NCBI GenBank assembly: GCA_035653295.1
Contig: DASRCB010000078.1
Location: 1 to 34,711, forward strand
DNA: 34,711 nucleotides
Source of the DNA: DASRCB01 sp035653295
Lineage (GTDB): Bacteria > Acidobacteriota > Terriglobia > Bryobacterales > Bryobacteraceae
Direction: 5' to 3'
This document shows positions 25,005-33,667 of this stretch, piece by piece; the stretch's first letter is position 1; the number at the start of each line of letters is the position of its first letter. The notes below the pieces were generated by a model, which was not told the DNA's origin, ran no database searches, and worked only from the letters and a program-made list of their open reading frames with translations. Made by a program: the position numbers and the translations under genes.

Positions 25005-25997
25005 CTATACCGGCCGGGATCGTTTCCGAACCGATGTGATGGCCGCCAGCCCCGCAAACACCAGGACCAGGGAGGCGGGCTCGGGAACAGCAGTCGCGGC
25101 AGTTACGAAGTTGTAACCATCGGCGTCAAGCAGCGCCACCTCCGGCGAAGAGAGACTCAGTGCGGCTGCCTGCGAGTCAGGCCCGAATGCATCCTGCACC
25201 TGTAAGCCGTCCACGCCGCTCCAGTCACCGTAGTCGCCGCCATTATTACAGTTGTTGTAATTGTTCAGGTTGGTCACGCCGCCATTTACCGACAGGTACG
25301 CAGTGGGTGATCCCGTACAGGGCACGTCGGTGGACGTGTTCAAAGCGAAGCTGCGAACGCCGGGAGCGCTGTACCGGTACAGATCGGCTTCCAAAGGATT
25401 CGCCGGCAGCGAGCCGCCGCCGTTCGGCAGGTTTGAAGCGGTTCCCAGGACCTCGTCCATTTCGTGCTGCACGATCCCGCCAAGGCCCGCAAGCGGACTG
25501 CCTCCCGTATTCAGAGCGGCCTGACTGATGGTGATACAAGCGTCGGCGCTAAGCCCGCCGCAGTGCCCAAACGAACTCAGCGATTCGGACGTCAGACCGA
25601 GCAACACCGCCAGAGAGGTGTTGAGATCGATGTCCGTTGAGCCTGTGACCGGATTATTGACATGCGAGCCGCCGCCCAGGCTGGCGATGGCCGCGGTATC
25701 CGTCGCATCCCCTGACGAATTGGCAAGTAATGCGGTGTAATAGCTGTTGTAAGACACGGTTTGCGTCGACCACTCCGAACTCCCCCCTCCGCCGGCCTGT
25801 GACCCAAAGGCAACAGTCAGATTCAGGTTACTCGTCATGTTCGATGCATAGAAATTGACAGCGTTTTGAATCGCCGTTTTATCGGCAGTGCTGAAGCTGG
25901 CAGTTGGATCGTACAGGACAGTAATCATCGGGCTGGCCGAAGCGGAGCCGGCCATCGCCAGCGCCGCGATTGAGAGACACAGCCTTGCTCTCGTCAT
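25005..25997 (-). CDS. PEP-CTERM exported protein with HExxE motif, putative metalloprotease
   Basis: The 330-residue protein has a signal peptide (about 1-22) and a C-terminal PEP-CTERM sorting signal (about 304-330: VPEPAS, hydrophobic helix, then Arg/Lys cluster). Such proteins are processed by an exosortase and sent to the outer surface or extracellular matrix. HEMDEVLG at 178-185 resembles a zinc-protease HExxH site with Glu in place of the second His, followed by a downstream 'PLEADLYRYSAPG' segment. A family of PEP-CTERM metalloproteases with this kind of motif exists, and I assign it there with moderate confidence. The body is Asn/Ser/Gly-rich. ATG 25997 has an AAGGAG site six bases upstream. 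No exosortase gene lies in the window. Confidence 0.8.
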   Translation of the reverse strand: MTRARLCLSIAALAMAGSASASPMITVLYDPTASFSTADKTAIQNAVNFYASNMTSNLNLTVAFGSQAGGGGSSEWSTQTVSYNSYYTALLANSSGDATDTAAIASLGGGSHVNNPVTGSTDIDLNTSLAVLLGLTSESLSSFGHCGGLSADACITISQAALNTGGSPLAGLGGIVQHEMDEVLGTASNLPNGGGSLPANPLEADLYRYSAPGVRSFALNTSTDVPCTGSPTAYLSVNGGVTNLNNYNNCNNGGDYGDWSGVDGLQVQDAFGPDSQAAALSLSSPEVALLDADGYNFVTAATAVPEPASLVLVFAGLAAITSVRKRSRPV

Positions 25998-26287
25998 TCC
26001 GTTCTCCTTTTGCTGTATGTGAATCAGCTGCGCTACCGCACGAAGCAGCCACCAGGATACAAATGATCGTCGTGGATCAATCAGGGTTTGTTCACTTTTA
26101 GCATGCCGCGAGCGCGATTACAACATGAGTAAGCTGTCGCGGAACATTTCTGCATTTGTGTATGGTGATGTACTTTCGGGCTATTCGCGGGGTAATGTCG
26201 GTTACTGTCCCGCTCGCGCGAGCAGCCCGCTAAATCGCGTCGAGCAGGAACGTATCGGCCTGGAATGCCACTTGTGTCGCCGTTGTC
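25998..26287. other. Gap between the PEP-CTERM gene start and the regulator gene stop
   Basis: This 290-nt stretch should hold the promoter of the PEP-CTERM gene, which reads away to the left. A 77-codon frame at 26125-26358 on the plus strand overlaps the regulator gene, lacks a ribosome binding site and has no recognisable composition, so I do not call it. No repeat or clear terminator is seen. Confidence 0.5.
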
Positions 26288-27004
26288 TTACATCCGGCGG
26301 ATTTCGCGGCCAAATCTTTTATACTCGTCCGCGATCTTGTCGTAGCACTCGCACGTGATTTCCCGCAGGAGTTCGGGCTTCAGAATGCTCATTCGACCGC
26401 GGCTGTACCTGATGATGCCCTGGGCTTGAAACCTGGTCGCAACCTGGTTGACACTGCCCCGGCCGACCGCGAGCATCTGCGCCAGGAACTCCTGCGTGAG
26501 CTGAAAATCGCGCCGCTTGACCCGGTCGAGCGACATGAGCAGCCAGCGAGCACAACGCTGTGTCACATCGTGCCGGGCATTGCAGATAACACCCTGGGAG
26601 ATCTGCAGCATCAGACAGTGCGTATAGAGTTGCAGAACCTGCCGCAGCCACGATCCGTTGTTGACGGCGTCCCGAAAATACTCCGCGCTGGTGGACCACG
26701 CTGCCCCGGGAATCTGAGAGAACGCCGTCAGCGTGCTCTGCGCGTGTCCCAGAAATACCGAGAGGCCGGCCAACCCCTCGGAGCCCATGGTCGCAACCTC
26801 CACCACGCCTCCGTCGTCTGTATTGGCAACGACAGAGAACACACAATCGACCGGGAAGAAGACTTTACGGACAGGTTCTCCGGGCTCCTGCGAGACATCT
26901 TTGATCCCAAGTTCAATATGCTCCAGTTGCGCGAGGAATTTCGCGAACTCCCGTTCGGGCATCGCATCAAGAATTACATTGCCCCACGTTTGACGGCTCG
27001 CCAT
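26288..27004 (-). CDS. Crp/Fnr-family transcription regulator
   Basis: From ATG 27004 this is a 238-residue protein with a cyclic-nucleotide-binding-type beta-roll (about 15-130, including 'PGEPVRKVFFPVDCVFSVV' and 'VEVATMGSEGLAGLSVFLG') and a C-terminal winged helix (about 160-225, 'LTQEFLAQMLAVGRGSVNQVATRFQAQGIIRYSRGRMSIL'). The beta-roll lacks the arginine-serine cAMP pocket of Crp, and no Cys cluster for an Fe-S centre is evident, so the signal is unknown. The long inter-domain helix should form the dimer. The frame extends to ATG 27040, which has a GAGG element only two bases away; ATG 27004 has GGGGAGG at about 12 bases. It diverges from the CheB-like gene. Confidence 0.9.
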   Translation of the reverse strand: MASRQTWGNVILDAMPEREFAKFLAQLEHIELGIKDVSQEPGEPVRKVFFPVDCVFSVVANTDDGGVVEVATMGSEGLAGLSVFLGHAQSTLTAFSQIPGAAWSTSAEYFRDAVNNGSWLRQVLQLYTHCLMLQISQGVICNARHDVTQRCARWLLMSLDRVKRRDFQLTQEFLAQMLAVGRGSVNQVATRFQAQGIIRYSRGRMSILKPELLREITCECYDKIADEYKRFGREIRRM

Positions 27005-27114
27005 TTGGACGCGATGCCTCCCCAAACGGGGACGCTGCATATCCTCTATTTGTTGCCGTCAACCTTGTGTTCCCAATCGTGCACTGTGCGAGCGGATCGA
27101 AGTAGGATGGGTAT

Positions 27115-27756
27115 GTGTTCTCAACCGAACATAGCGGCGGCCGTCGTTTTTCGGTTGCTGTTGCGGTAGCGTCGGCGGGAGGGCTCGACGCTTTCACCAC
27201 GCTGCTCGCGAGCCTGCCGCACGCATTTCCGATACCGATCGTGGTGGCTCAGCACCTCGGCCCCACCCAGACAAGTTGCTTCGTCGATATCCTCCAGGTT
27301 CGAACCGGGCTGCGGGTCTGCTGGGCGCGAGATGGGCAACCGCTCGAGCCGTCGACTGTCTTCATAGGCCCGCCGGGCTGCCATACACTGATCGCCGGCA
27401 ACCGTCTTCTGATCACGCCAGTCCGCGAGCGCGTCCTCAACGGGCGTCCCTCCGGCGACCTGCTCCTTAGTTCCGCCGCGCTCAGCTATGGTTCCGAGAC
27501 GCTCGGCATCGTGCTGAGCGGATACCTGAATGACGGCGCAAGGGGAGCACAGATCATTCGCCATGTCGGAGGAGTGGTCATCGTGCAGGACCCGTGTACC
27601 GCTAAAGTTCCCGAAATGCCGCAGGCCAGCATGAATGCAGGTCCTGTAGACTTCATCGTGCCATTGCCGTTAATCCCGGCCGCGCTGATAGCGCTGGCCA
27701 TGAAGCCCGGCGCGGCGGAGTTGTTCTGCGGCCAGGCGCGAGCCGCGTCGAACTAA
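27115..27756 (+). CDS. Stand-alone CheB-type methylesterase domain protein
   Basis: This 213-residue protein corresponds to the catalytic half of CheB, without the receiver domain. The serine-hydrolase triad is visible: Ser20 in ASAGG, His47 in AQH and Asp140 in YLNDGARG. CheB removes methyl groups from glutamates of chemoreceptors and deamidates glutamines. Stand-alone CheB domains also occur in hybrid signalling proteins and non-chemotaxis pathways. Without a receiver domain it cannot be switched by CheA in the usual way. GTG 27115 has a TAGGAT element seven bases upstream. No chemoreceptor, CheR or CheA lies in the window. The divergent Crp/Fnr-type regulator is its likely controller. Confidence 0.88.
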   Translation: MFSTEHSGGRRFSVAVAVASAGGLDAFTTLLASLPHAFPIPIVVAQHLGPTQTSCFVDILQVRTGLRVCWARDGQPLEPSTVFIGPPGCHTLIAGNRLLITPVRERVLNGRPSGDLLLSSAALSYGSETLGIVLSGYLNDGARGAQIIRHVGGVVIVQDPCTAKVPEMPQASMNAGPVDFIVPLPLIPAALIALAMKPGAAELFCGQARAASN

Positions 27757-27837
27757 CCCGCCCTTGGCGCCCAACGGCAAGCTGTGCGCAATCGCGCGCG
27801 ATCTCTCGAACGCGCATCGCCCTATTAAAATCAATCT

Positions 27838-28938
27838 GTGCTCCGCCTCATTCCCACCTGCCTGTTTGTCGCGGTCTCGCTCGCCGCCCAGCAGACCGCG
27901 CCGAAAACACCGCGCCCGGCGCCCCCGGTTCGCGACCCGCATACGCCCGGTTACGTTCAAGCCACCGACCTCCCCGACGGCTCGCTGCCTTCACCCACCG
28001 AGAATGGCAACTTTATCGTTGGGCCGACGCACACACCCGCGCCGGAGATGTCGCGCAGCGAAGCCGTACCACAGGGTACGGTTTACGACTTCACGATGGA
28101 CTCCGGCGACAGCAAACTCTATCCCGGAATCGCCCGCGACCCCGGCACATTCGGCGCTCCGGACCCGAACGACCCGGCCAAACTGGTGGTCACCGCCAGT
28201 CACCCCGCGCCATACACGCGCAAGGTCGCCGTCTATGTTCCGAAACAATATGTGCGTGGAACGATTGCTCCGTTCATTGTCGGCGCGGATGGGCCCGACC
28301 CGATGCTGTTCACCGCTCTCGATAACCTCATCGCGCAGCATCGCGTGCCGGCGATGATCGCAATCTCCGTCGGCAACGGCGGCGGCGACGCCCAGGGCAG
28401 CGAACGCGGCCTCGAATATGACACCATGTCCGGCCGCTACGCCGAGTTCATTGAGACGGAATTATTGCCTTTGGTGGAGAAACGATACAACGTGAAGCTG
28501 TCCCGCGATCCGAACGCCCGCGCCACCATGGGGTGCAGTTCCGGAGCGGCAGCCGCGATGATCATGGCCTGGTATCATCCCGATCTCTACCGCCGGGTTC
28601 TCAGTTACTCCGGCACTTTCACAAATCAGCAGTGGCCGCCGAACCCGGCGACCCCGCACGGCGCCTGGGGATTCCATGAGTCTCTGATCCCGGACTCCCC
28701 GAAAAAGCCGATTCGCATCTGGATGGAGGTAGGCGACCGCGACCTCTACAATCCCAACGTCATGCGCGATGGCATGCACGACTGGGTCGTGGCCAACGAG
28801 AATATGGCCAAAGCGCTCGCGGCCAAAGGCTATCAGTACCAGTTCCTCTTCGTGAAAAACGCGGGCCACTGCGACCGCGCCATGAAAGAGCAGACCCTGC
28901 CCGAAGCGCTCGAATATGTTTGGCAGGGCTACCGTTAA
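27838..28938 (+). CDS. Exported esterase of the alpha/beta hydrolase fold (enterochelin-esterase-like)
   Basis: The 366-residue protein has a short signal peptide (about 1-18) and a Pro-rich region up to about 75. The esterase D / enterochelin-esterase fold follows. The nucleophile elbow is GCSSG at 232-236 (Ser234), the acid is probably Asp300 or Asp302 in EVGDRDLYN, and the histidine is His344 in NAGHCD. Relatives include feruloyl and acetyl-xylan esterases of carbohydrate esterase family 1 and Fes-type siderophore esterases. The signal peptide and a GH9 enzyme nearby favour polysaccharide de-esterification, but this is inference. GTG 27838 starts directly before the signal segment. It ends 27 nt before the convergent antiporter stop. 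Confidence 0.87.
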   Translation: MLRLIPTCLFVAVSLAAQQTAPKTPRPAPPVRDPHTPGYVQATDLPDGSLPSPTENGNFIVGPTHTPAPEMSRSEAVPQGTVYDFTMDSGDSKLYPGIARDPGTFGAPDPNDPAKLVVTASHPAPYTRKVAVYVPKQYVRGTIAPFIVGADGPDPMLFTALDNLIAQHRVPAMIAISVGNGGGDAQGSERGLEYDTMSGRYAEFIETELLPLVEKRYNVKLSRDPNARATMGCSSGAAAAMIMAWYHPDLYRRVLSYSGTFTNQQWPPNPATPHGAWGFHESLIPDSPKKPIRIWMEVGDRDLYNPNVMRDGMHDWVVANENMAKALAAKGYQYQFLFVKNAGHCDRAMKEQTLPEALEYVWQGYR

Positions 28939-28965
28939 CTGCGCCGGCAGCTGATTCACATAGGC

Positions 28966-30573
28966 TCAGCCCGTTTCGTCCAGCGATGCTATTGTCGATT
29001 CCGATAAGTCCAGCTCGCGCTCGATACGACGCAGCACTTCGTCGTTGATGCGACCCTCATCCCGGAGTTGAATTGCCGTCTCACGTTCCACACCCAATGC
29101 TTCCAGCGCCAGCGTGGCGTATCGCGCATGGTCCCCTTCCGGCGCGCCATCGCCCCCGGCTGCTTTCAGGCTGGCGAGGCGTTGTGAGTAGTGGCCGATC
29201 AGGTCGTCATACAGTTCCGCGAATTCCCCGCCGTCCCGCTCTTTCGCCTCCTCGAGATGGCGCACAGCCGCATTGATCACGATTTGCCGAGCTTCCTGCT
29301 CTTCGCAATGTGTTCCGGCCGCTCCCGCGAGACCCATCGCACGGATCAAAGGCGGCAGCGTGAGACCTTGCAGCACCAGCGTCACGAAAATCACCGAGAA
29401 CGTCAGGAATACGATCAACTCCCGATTCGGAAATGGCCTCCCATCCGCGAGGACCGTGGGGAGCGCCAGAGCGGCCGCCAGTGAGACCACGCCGCGCATT
29501 CCCGTCCAGCCGAGGACGAAAACCCCGCGCCGCGATGGAAAACGCTCATGCTGGTGAAGCACCCTGGTCCGGATCAGCCACGCAACCGCGGATCCGGGAT
29601 AGACCCATACGATGCGCAGCAGAATCAGAATCGCGCTGAACAGCGCGCCATACGCCAGAAGGGTCGAAACGCTGTATGCGCCGATGGCGGCGCGTATGAC
29701 CGGAAGTTGCAGCCCGATCAGCACGAATACAAAGCCATTCAACACGAAATTCAACGCTTCCCAAACGGACCAGATCTGGATACGGACCGACGGCGAAAAG
29801 AAACGCGAACTGCCGCGAGATAAGAATAGTCCACAGGAGACCACCGCGAGCACACCGGACGCGTGTACCTTGTCCGCTGCCAGATAAACCGCATACGGAA
29901 CGAGAATGCTGAGCGTGATCTCAATGGGGCCGTCATTGATCCGGTGCTCCAGGCGGTCGATGATCCAGGCCACGGCGATGCCGAGACCCACACCCCCGGT
30001 AATCAGCCACAGGAACGTCACAGCTCCATCCAGCACGCCGGGGATTTCGTTCCTCACCAGAATCGCCGTCGCAAACTGCAGCGCGAGAAGGCCCGAAGCA
30101 TCGTTGATCAGGCTTTCGCCTTCGAGAATGTCGACGATGCGCATCGGAAGGCCGACGCGGCGCGCAATCGAGGTTGCGGCGATGGCGTCTGTCGGCGCGA
30201 CCACCGCACCGAGCACGAACCCAAGCCGCCAGTCGAAGCCTCCGAAGATATGAGGGGCCGCGATGGCGACACCCAGCACCGTAAATCCGACAAGCCCAAA
30301 GGCAAGAAGAAAGATGCTGACCAGGTTGTAACGGAAGTCGCGCCAGGAGGTGGTCCAGGCAGCGGCGTAGAGCAGAGGCGGTAAGACAACAAGAAAAACG
30401 AGATCCGGGTTGAGAGTGAAGTTCGGGATCCCCGGCAGGAAGCTCAACAGCAGCCCGCCCACGACCATGACGATGGGATACGGCAGCCGCAGCCTTCGCG
30501 CAAGCAGGCCGAAAACCACAACGAACAATAAAAGGAAGAGAAAGACGAGCTCGATTTTGCCGATTCCGGTCAT
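28966..30573 (-). CDS. CPA1-family Na+/H+ antiporter
   Basis: The 535-residue protein has about 12 membrane segments over residues 5-420 and a cytoplasmic tail of about 110 residues rich in charged helices. Family marks are 'VVLPPLLYAAAW' at 62-73, PTDA at 127-130 and the ion-binding Asn-Asp pair in EGESLINDASG at 151-161. CPA1 proteins exchange Na+ (or K+) for H+ across the inner membrane and serve pH and salt homeostasis. The tail resembles that of bacterial NhaP/YjcE-type exchangers. It is a single gene, convergent with the esterase and divergent from the GH9 gene. Confidence 0.94.
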   Translation of the reverse strand: MTGIGKIELVFLFLLLFVVVFGLLARRLRLPYPIVMVVGGLLLSFLPGIPNFTLNPDLVFLVVLPPLLYAAAWTTSWRDFRYNLVSIFLLAFGLVGFTVLGVAIAAPHIFGGFDWRLGFVLGAVVAPTDAIAATSIARRVGLPMRIVDILEGESLINDASGLLALQFATAILVRNEIPGVLDGAVTFLWLITGGVGLGIAVAWIIDRLEHRINDGPIEITLSILVPYAVYLAADKVHASGVLAVVSCGLFLSRGSSRFFSPSVRIQIWSVWEALNFVLNGFVFVLIGLQLPVIRAAIGAYSVSTLLAYGALFSAILILLRIVWVYPGSAVAWLIRTRVLHQHERFPSRRGVFVLGWTGMRGVVSLAAALALPTVLADGRPFPNRELIVFLTFSVIFVTLVLQGLTLPPLIRAMGLAGAAGTHCEEQEARQIVINAAVRHLEEAKERDGGEFAELYDDLIGHYSQRLASLKAAGGDGAPEGDHARYATLALEALGVERETAIQLRDEGRINDEVLRRIERELDLSESTIASLDETG

Positions 30574-30737
30574 CTCAGAGCCCGGCTCCGTTCCGCGCCG
30601 CGCCGGCGTCTGCCTCGCAACGCCCCCGCCCAGTCTGATTATGGATCACGCCCGCTCGCCCGCGGGACGGCTTACCGCCGTGGGGTGAAGTCCTTCGAGT
30701 CGTGATAGGTTGAGCGAAGCAGTTGTTCCTCATCCCT

Positions 30738-33401
30738 ATGCTTATCAGAATGGCAGCTTATCTAGTTCTGGCTCTTCCCTCCTGCGCGGGGCTGTGCGCC
30801 GGCGACTTCACCATGACGGTCACCGACAGGAATTACCTGAATACCCGAGGTTTTAGCGTCTTTCTTTACGACAGCACTTACCACCCCGTCTTCGTCGATC
30901 AAAAGAACACGGCGATGGAGATGATTCTCCACGGTCAGCGCATTGCCACCAACGGTGACGTGCGCCTGATGCCTACGCCCGAGCAGTGGGACCTGGTGGC
31001 AACGCTCGAAGGCCGCCAGGCCGATAAGGCGAACAACCGGCTCACTGCCAGGCTCGCTTTCCCCACCTTTGGTCTCAGCTACACCCTCGAGGTCGCGGGA
31101 GAACCCGGTGGCGTAAGAGTCAGCATCAATCTCGATAAGCCGCTGCCGGAAAAACTCGCCGGGCGGGCAGGCTTCAACCTGGAATTCCTGCCCTCCATCT
31201 ACGTGGGGAAAGCTTACCTCGTCGACGGAACCAAAGCAGGCATCTTCCCCGGAACGCCGAACGATCCGATGATCAAGGTTCTGCCGCTTCCCGATGAACC
31301 GAAAAAAGCCTACTATCTCGAGGACTGGGACAAGGCAAAAGGATACACGCAGCCGCTGCCGTTTGCCGAGGGCTCCAGCATCACGCTTGGCGTTGATGAC
31401 GCGCTGGCTCGCGTCAACGTGAAGTCCGATACCGCTCCCCTCATGTTGTTCGATGGACGCGATCGCGCGCAGAACGGCTGGTTCGTGCTGCGTTCGCTGA
31501 TCCCGTCGGGCCAGACCACCGGCGCCATCGTTTGGCACATCAGGCCGGACGTGATTCCGAACTGGACGCGGCCGCCGATGATTGCGCACAGCCAGGTCGG
31601 TTATGCGCCGGGTTTCTCCAAGATCGCGGTGCTCGAACTCGACCCCAACTACAGTGGACCGAAGACGGCGAGAGTTCTGCGCCTGATGCAGGACGGCTCT
31701 TACAAGCAGGCGTTCGAGGGCCCGATCACGGCCTCGACGCCGTGGCTGCGCTATGTCTATTCGAAGTTCGACTTCAGCCCGGTTAACGAGCCCGGCCTTT
31801 ACGTCATCGAATACGACGGCCAGCGTACGGCGCCTTTTCCCATCAGCACGGACGCTTACGCCAGGATCTGGCAGGACAGCCTGGACCATCACCTCGCCGT
31901 TCAGATGGATCACGTCTCCGTTCGCGAAGCGTACCGCATCTGGCACGGGGCTTCACATTTCGACGACGGCCGTCTCGCACCGGTCGTCGGCGAGCAGTTC
32001 GACGGCTGGAATCAGGCTACGGCGACGGACGGCAGGTACAAAGGCGGCGACCACATCCCGGGGATGAACGTGGGCGGCTGGTACGATGCCGGCGATTTCG
32101 ACCTCGAGGAGCCCGCCCAGCTGAGCGTCATTCAGAGCCTCGCGCTGGCGTATCGCGAATTCAATCTAAAGTACGACGAGCTTACCGTGGATGAAGCCGC
32201 CCGCCAGGTCGAGATGCACCGTCCCGATGGCGTGCCGGATGCCGTCGAGCAGGTCAGGCACGGCGCATTGCTGATTCTGGCGCAGTTCAAAAACATCGGT
32301 CACTCCATCCGCGGCACCCATGAACCGGATCTGCGGCAGTATACGCACCTCGGCGACGGCGCCACGAAAACCGACGGCCGCATCTATGACCCGAAGCTCG
32401 GTCCCAACGAAGTCAAAGGCGACTACTCCGGCAGGCCGGACGACCGCTGGATTTTCTCCACGACCAACCCGTACTTCCAGTGGAACGCAATCGCCGCGCT
32501 GGCCGCGGCGGCCGATGTACTGAAAGGCTGGGATGACGCCATGGCCAAAGATTGCCTCGAGACTGCGATCAAAGCCTGGAACCAGGAGAAGGCCAACCCG
32601 ACGCAAACTCCGGGCGGCGGCGGATTCGGTGGCGCGGCGCCCGCGGCTGTTCCCGCGCAGGGCGTGCTGGCTGCATCTCAGGGTGTGGTGGCCGGCGCTG
32701 CGCCAGCCGCTCCTGCCCCGGTCAGGCGGATTGGTTCCGATGTCGGGCTGGACTGGCCCGCCGCTTTGGAGCTGACCATCGCTACTCATGGCGCCGACCC
32801 GTACAAATCCAGGCTTAGAGAGTTATTCCCTCAGATGATCGCTCCGCAGCGAATTGGGAGCCACGGCTGGACGGCTGTCCGCGCCCTGCCTTATCTGGAC
32901 GCGAGCGCGAAAGATCAACTGCGCGCAGCGGTCAAGACATACATGGCCCAGCTCGACGCGCACCTGGATGCCACGCCGTTCGGCGTGCCCCCGAGCGTTG
33001 GGACCTGGGGCGGATCGGGCGCCGTGGTGGACATGGCCATCAGAATGTACTTCCTGCACAAGACGTTCCCGGATCTTGTCAGCCCGGAATACACCCTTCG
33101 CGCGGTCAATTACATCCTCGGCACACACCCCGTATCCAGCACTTCCTATGTGGCCGGCGTCGGCACGGTTTCAAAAACGAAGACCTACAGCAACAACCGT
33201 GCCGATAACTCGTACATTCCGGGCGCCGTCATTCCGGGTTATATCGTGATCAAGCCCGACTTCCCGGAGTGCATCGACGACTTTGGATTCCTCTGGTTCG
33301 AGGATGAAGCGGTGGTGGCCGGCTCGGCATCCTGGGTCGTGGCCGGCAACGCGGCGGATGCGATTATCAGGGAGCGGCCATCCCCGGTCCCCGTCCCATG
33401 A
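30738..33401 (+). CDS. Exported glycoside hydrolase family 9 protein with low-complexity insert
   Basis: From ATG 30738 this is an 887-residue protein; TTG 30723 and ATG 30750 are alternatives. A signal peptide (about 1-21) is followed by about 260 residues of beta-rich sequence I cannot assign, then a cellulase-N Ig-like domain beginning with HSQVGYAPG at about 284. The GH9 catalytic domain follows: GGWYDAGDF at 446-454 carries the Asp450/Asp453 pair, and the C-terminal motif FLWFEDEAVV holds the likely acid Glu857. GH9 enzymes are mostly inverting endoglucanases, but this N-terminus leaves other beta-glucans or glucosaminides possible. Residues about 618-668 are an Ala/Pro/Gly-rich stretch inside the catalytic domain, which is unusual. 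Action is expected outside the cytoplasm. Confidence 0.88.
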   Translation: MLIRMAAYLVLALPSCAGLCAGDFTMTVTDRNYLNTRGFSVFLYDSTYHPVFVDQKNTAMEMILHGQRIATNGDVRLMPTPEQWDLVATLEGRQADKANNRLTARLAFPTFGLSYTLEVAGEPGGVRVSINLDKPLPEKLAGRAGFNLEFLPSIYVGKAYLVDGTKAGIFPGTPNDPMIKVLPLPDEPKKAYYLEDWDKAKGYTQPLPFAEGSSITLGVDDALARVNVKSDTAPLMLFDGRDRAQNGWFVLRSLIPSGQTTGAIVWHIRPDVIPNWTRPPMIAHSQVGYAPGFSKIAVLELDPNYSGPKTARVLRLMQDGSYKQAFEGPITASTPWLRYVYSKFDFSPVNEPGLYVIEYDGQRTAPFPISTDAYARIWQDSLDHHLAVQMDHVSVREAYRIWHGASHFDDGRLAPVVGEQFDGWNQATATDGRYKGGDHIPGMNVGGWYDAGDFDLEEPAQLSVIQSLALAYREFNLKYDELTVDEAARQVEMHRPDGVPDAVEQVRHGALLILAQFKNIGHSIRGTHEPDLRQYTHLGDGATKTDGRIYDPKLGPNEVKGDYSGRPDDRWIFSTTNPYFQWNAIAALAAAADVLKGWDDAMAKDCLETAIKAWNQEKANPTQTPGGGGFGGAAPAAVPAQGVLAASQGVVAGAAPAAPAPVRRIGSDVGLDWPAALELTIATHGADPYKSRLRELFPQMIAPQRIGSHGWTAVRALPYLDASAKDQLRAAVKTYMAQLDAHLDATPFGVPPSVGTWGGSGAVVDMAIRMYFLHKTFPDLVSPEYTLRAVNYILGTHPVSSTSYVAGVGTVSKTKTYSNNRADNSYIPGAVIPGYIVIKPDFPECIDDFGFLWFEDEAVVAGSASWVVAGNAADAIIRERPSPVPVP

Positions 33402-33637
33402 CGGCCCGCTGAAGGCTACGAGTCCGTGCGCCCTGGCGCGCATCACACCCGCTCACCACAGCGACAGAGATCGGTAATCATTGTCAGCAGGCTCTCGGAA
33501 GTCGTCACCGAAACAAATTAAATGTTGTTAAGGACGACGTTTTCGCCAACCGGGGAACGCCCGGCCATTCGGCTTTGCGATATGCTTCAGCGGCACAGGT
33601 CTGTATGACTGCGAATCGCCGCGATTGTGCGGCCGAA

Positions 33638-33667
33638 AAGGAGGTTATGTCTGTCAAATGCCGGTAA
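33638..33667 (+). promoter_or_regulatory. Strong ribosome binding site with an overlapping six-codon frame
   Basis: AAGGAGG ends at 33644 and sits ideally for ATG 33647, which opens only a six-codon frame ending in TAA at 33665-33667. That frame overlaps the ATG at 33658 of the long downstream gene in another frame. Either the strong site serves ATG 33658 at a long spacing, or a leader frame couples translation. Confidence 0.4.

Noticed and set aside
26125..26358. 77-codon frame on the plus strand between the PEP-CTERM and Crp/Fnr-type genes
   Set aside because: It has no ribosome binding site, overlaps the regulator's 3' end, and shows no domain or signal.
26016..28962. The 16-base sequence GCAGCTGATTCACATA at 28947-28962 and in inverted orientation at 26016-26031
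   Set aside because: With all pairs of positions and both strands in a window this size, one match of this length can arise by chance, and the two sites share no other feature.
33428..33445. Imperfect GC-rich hairpin after the GH9 gene
   Set aside because: The stem is short and imperfect and no T-run follows, so a terminator is not supported.
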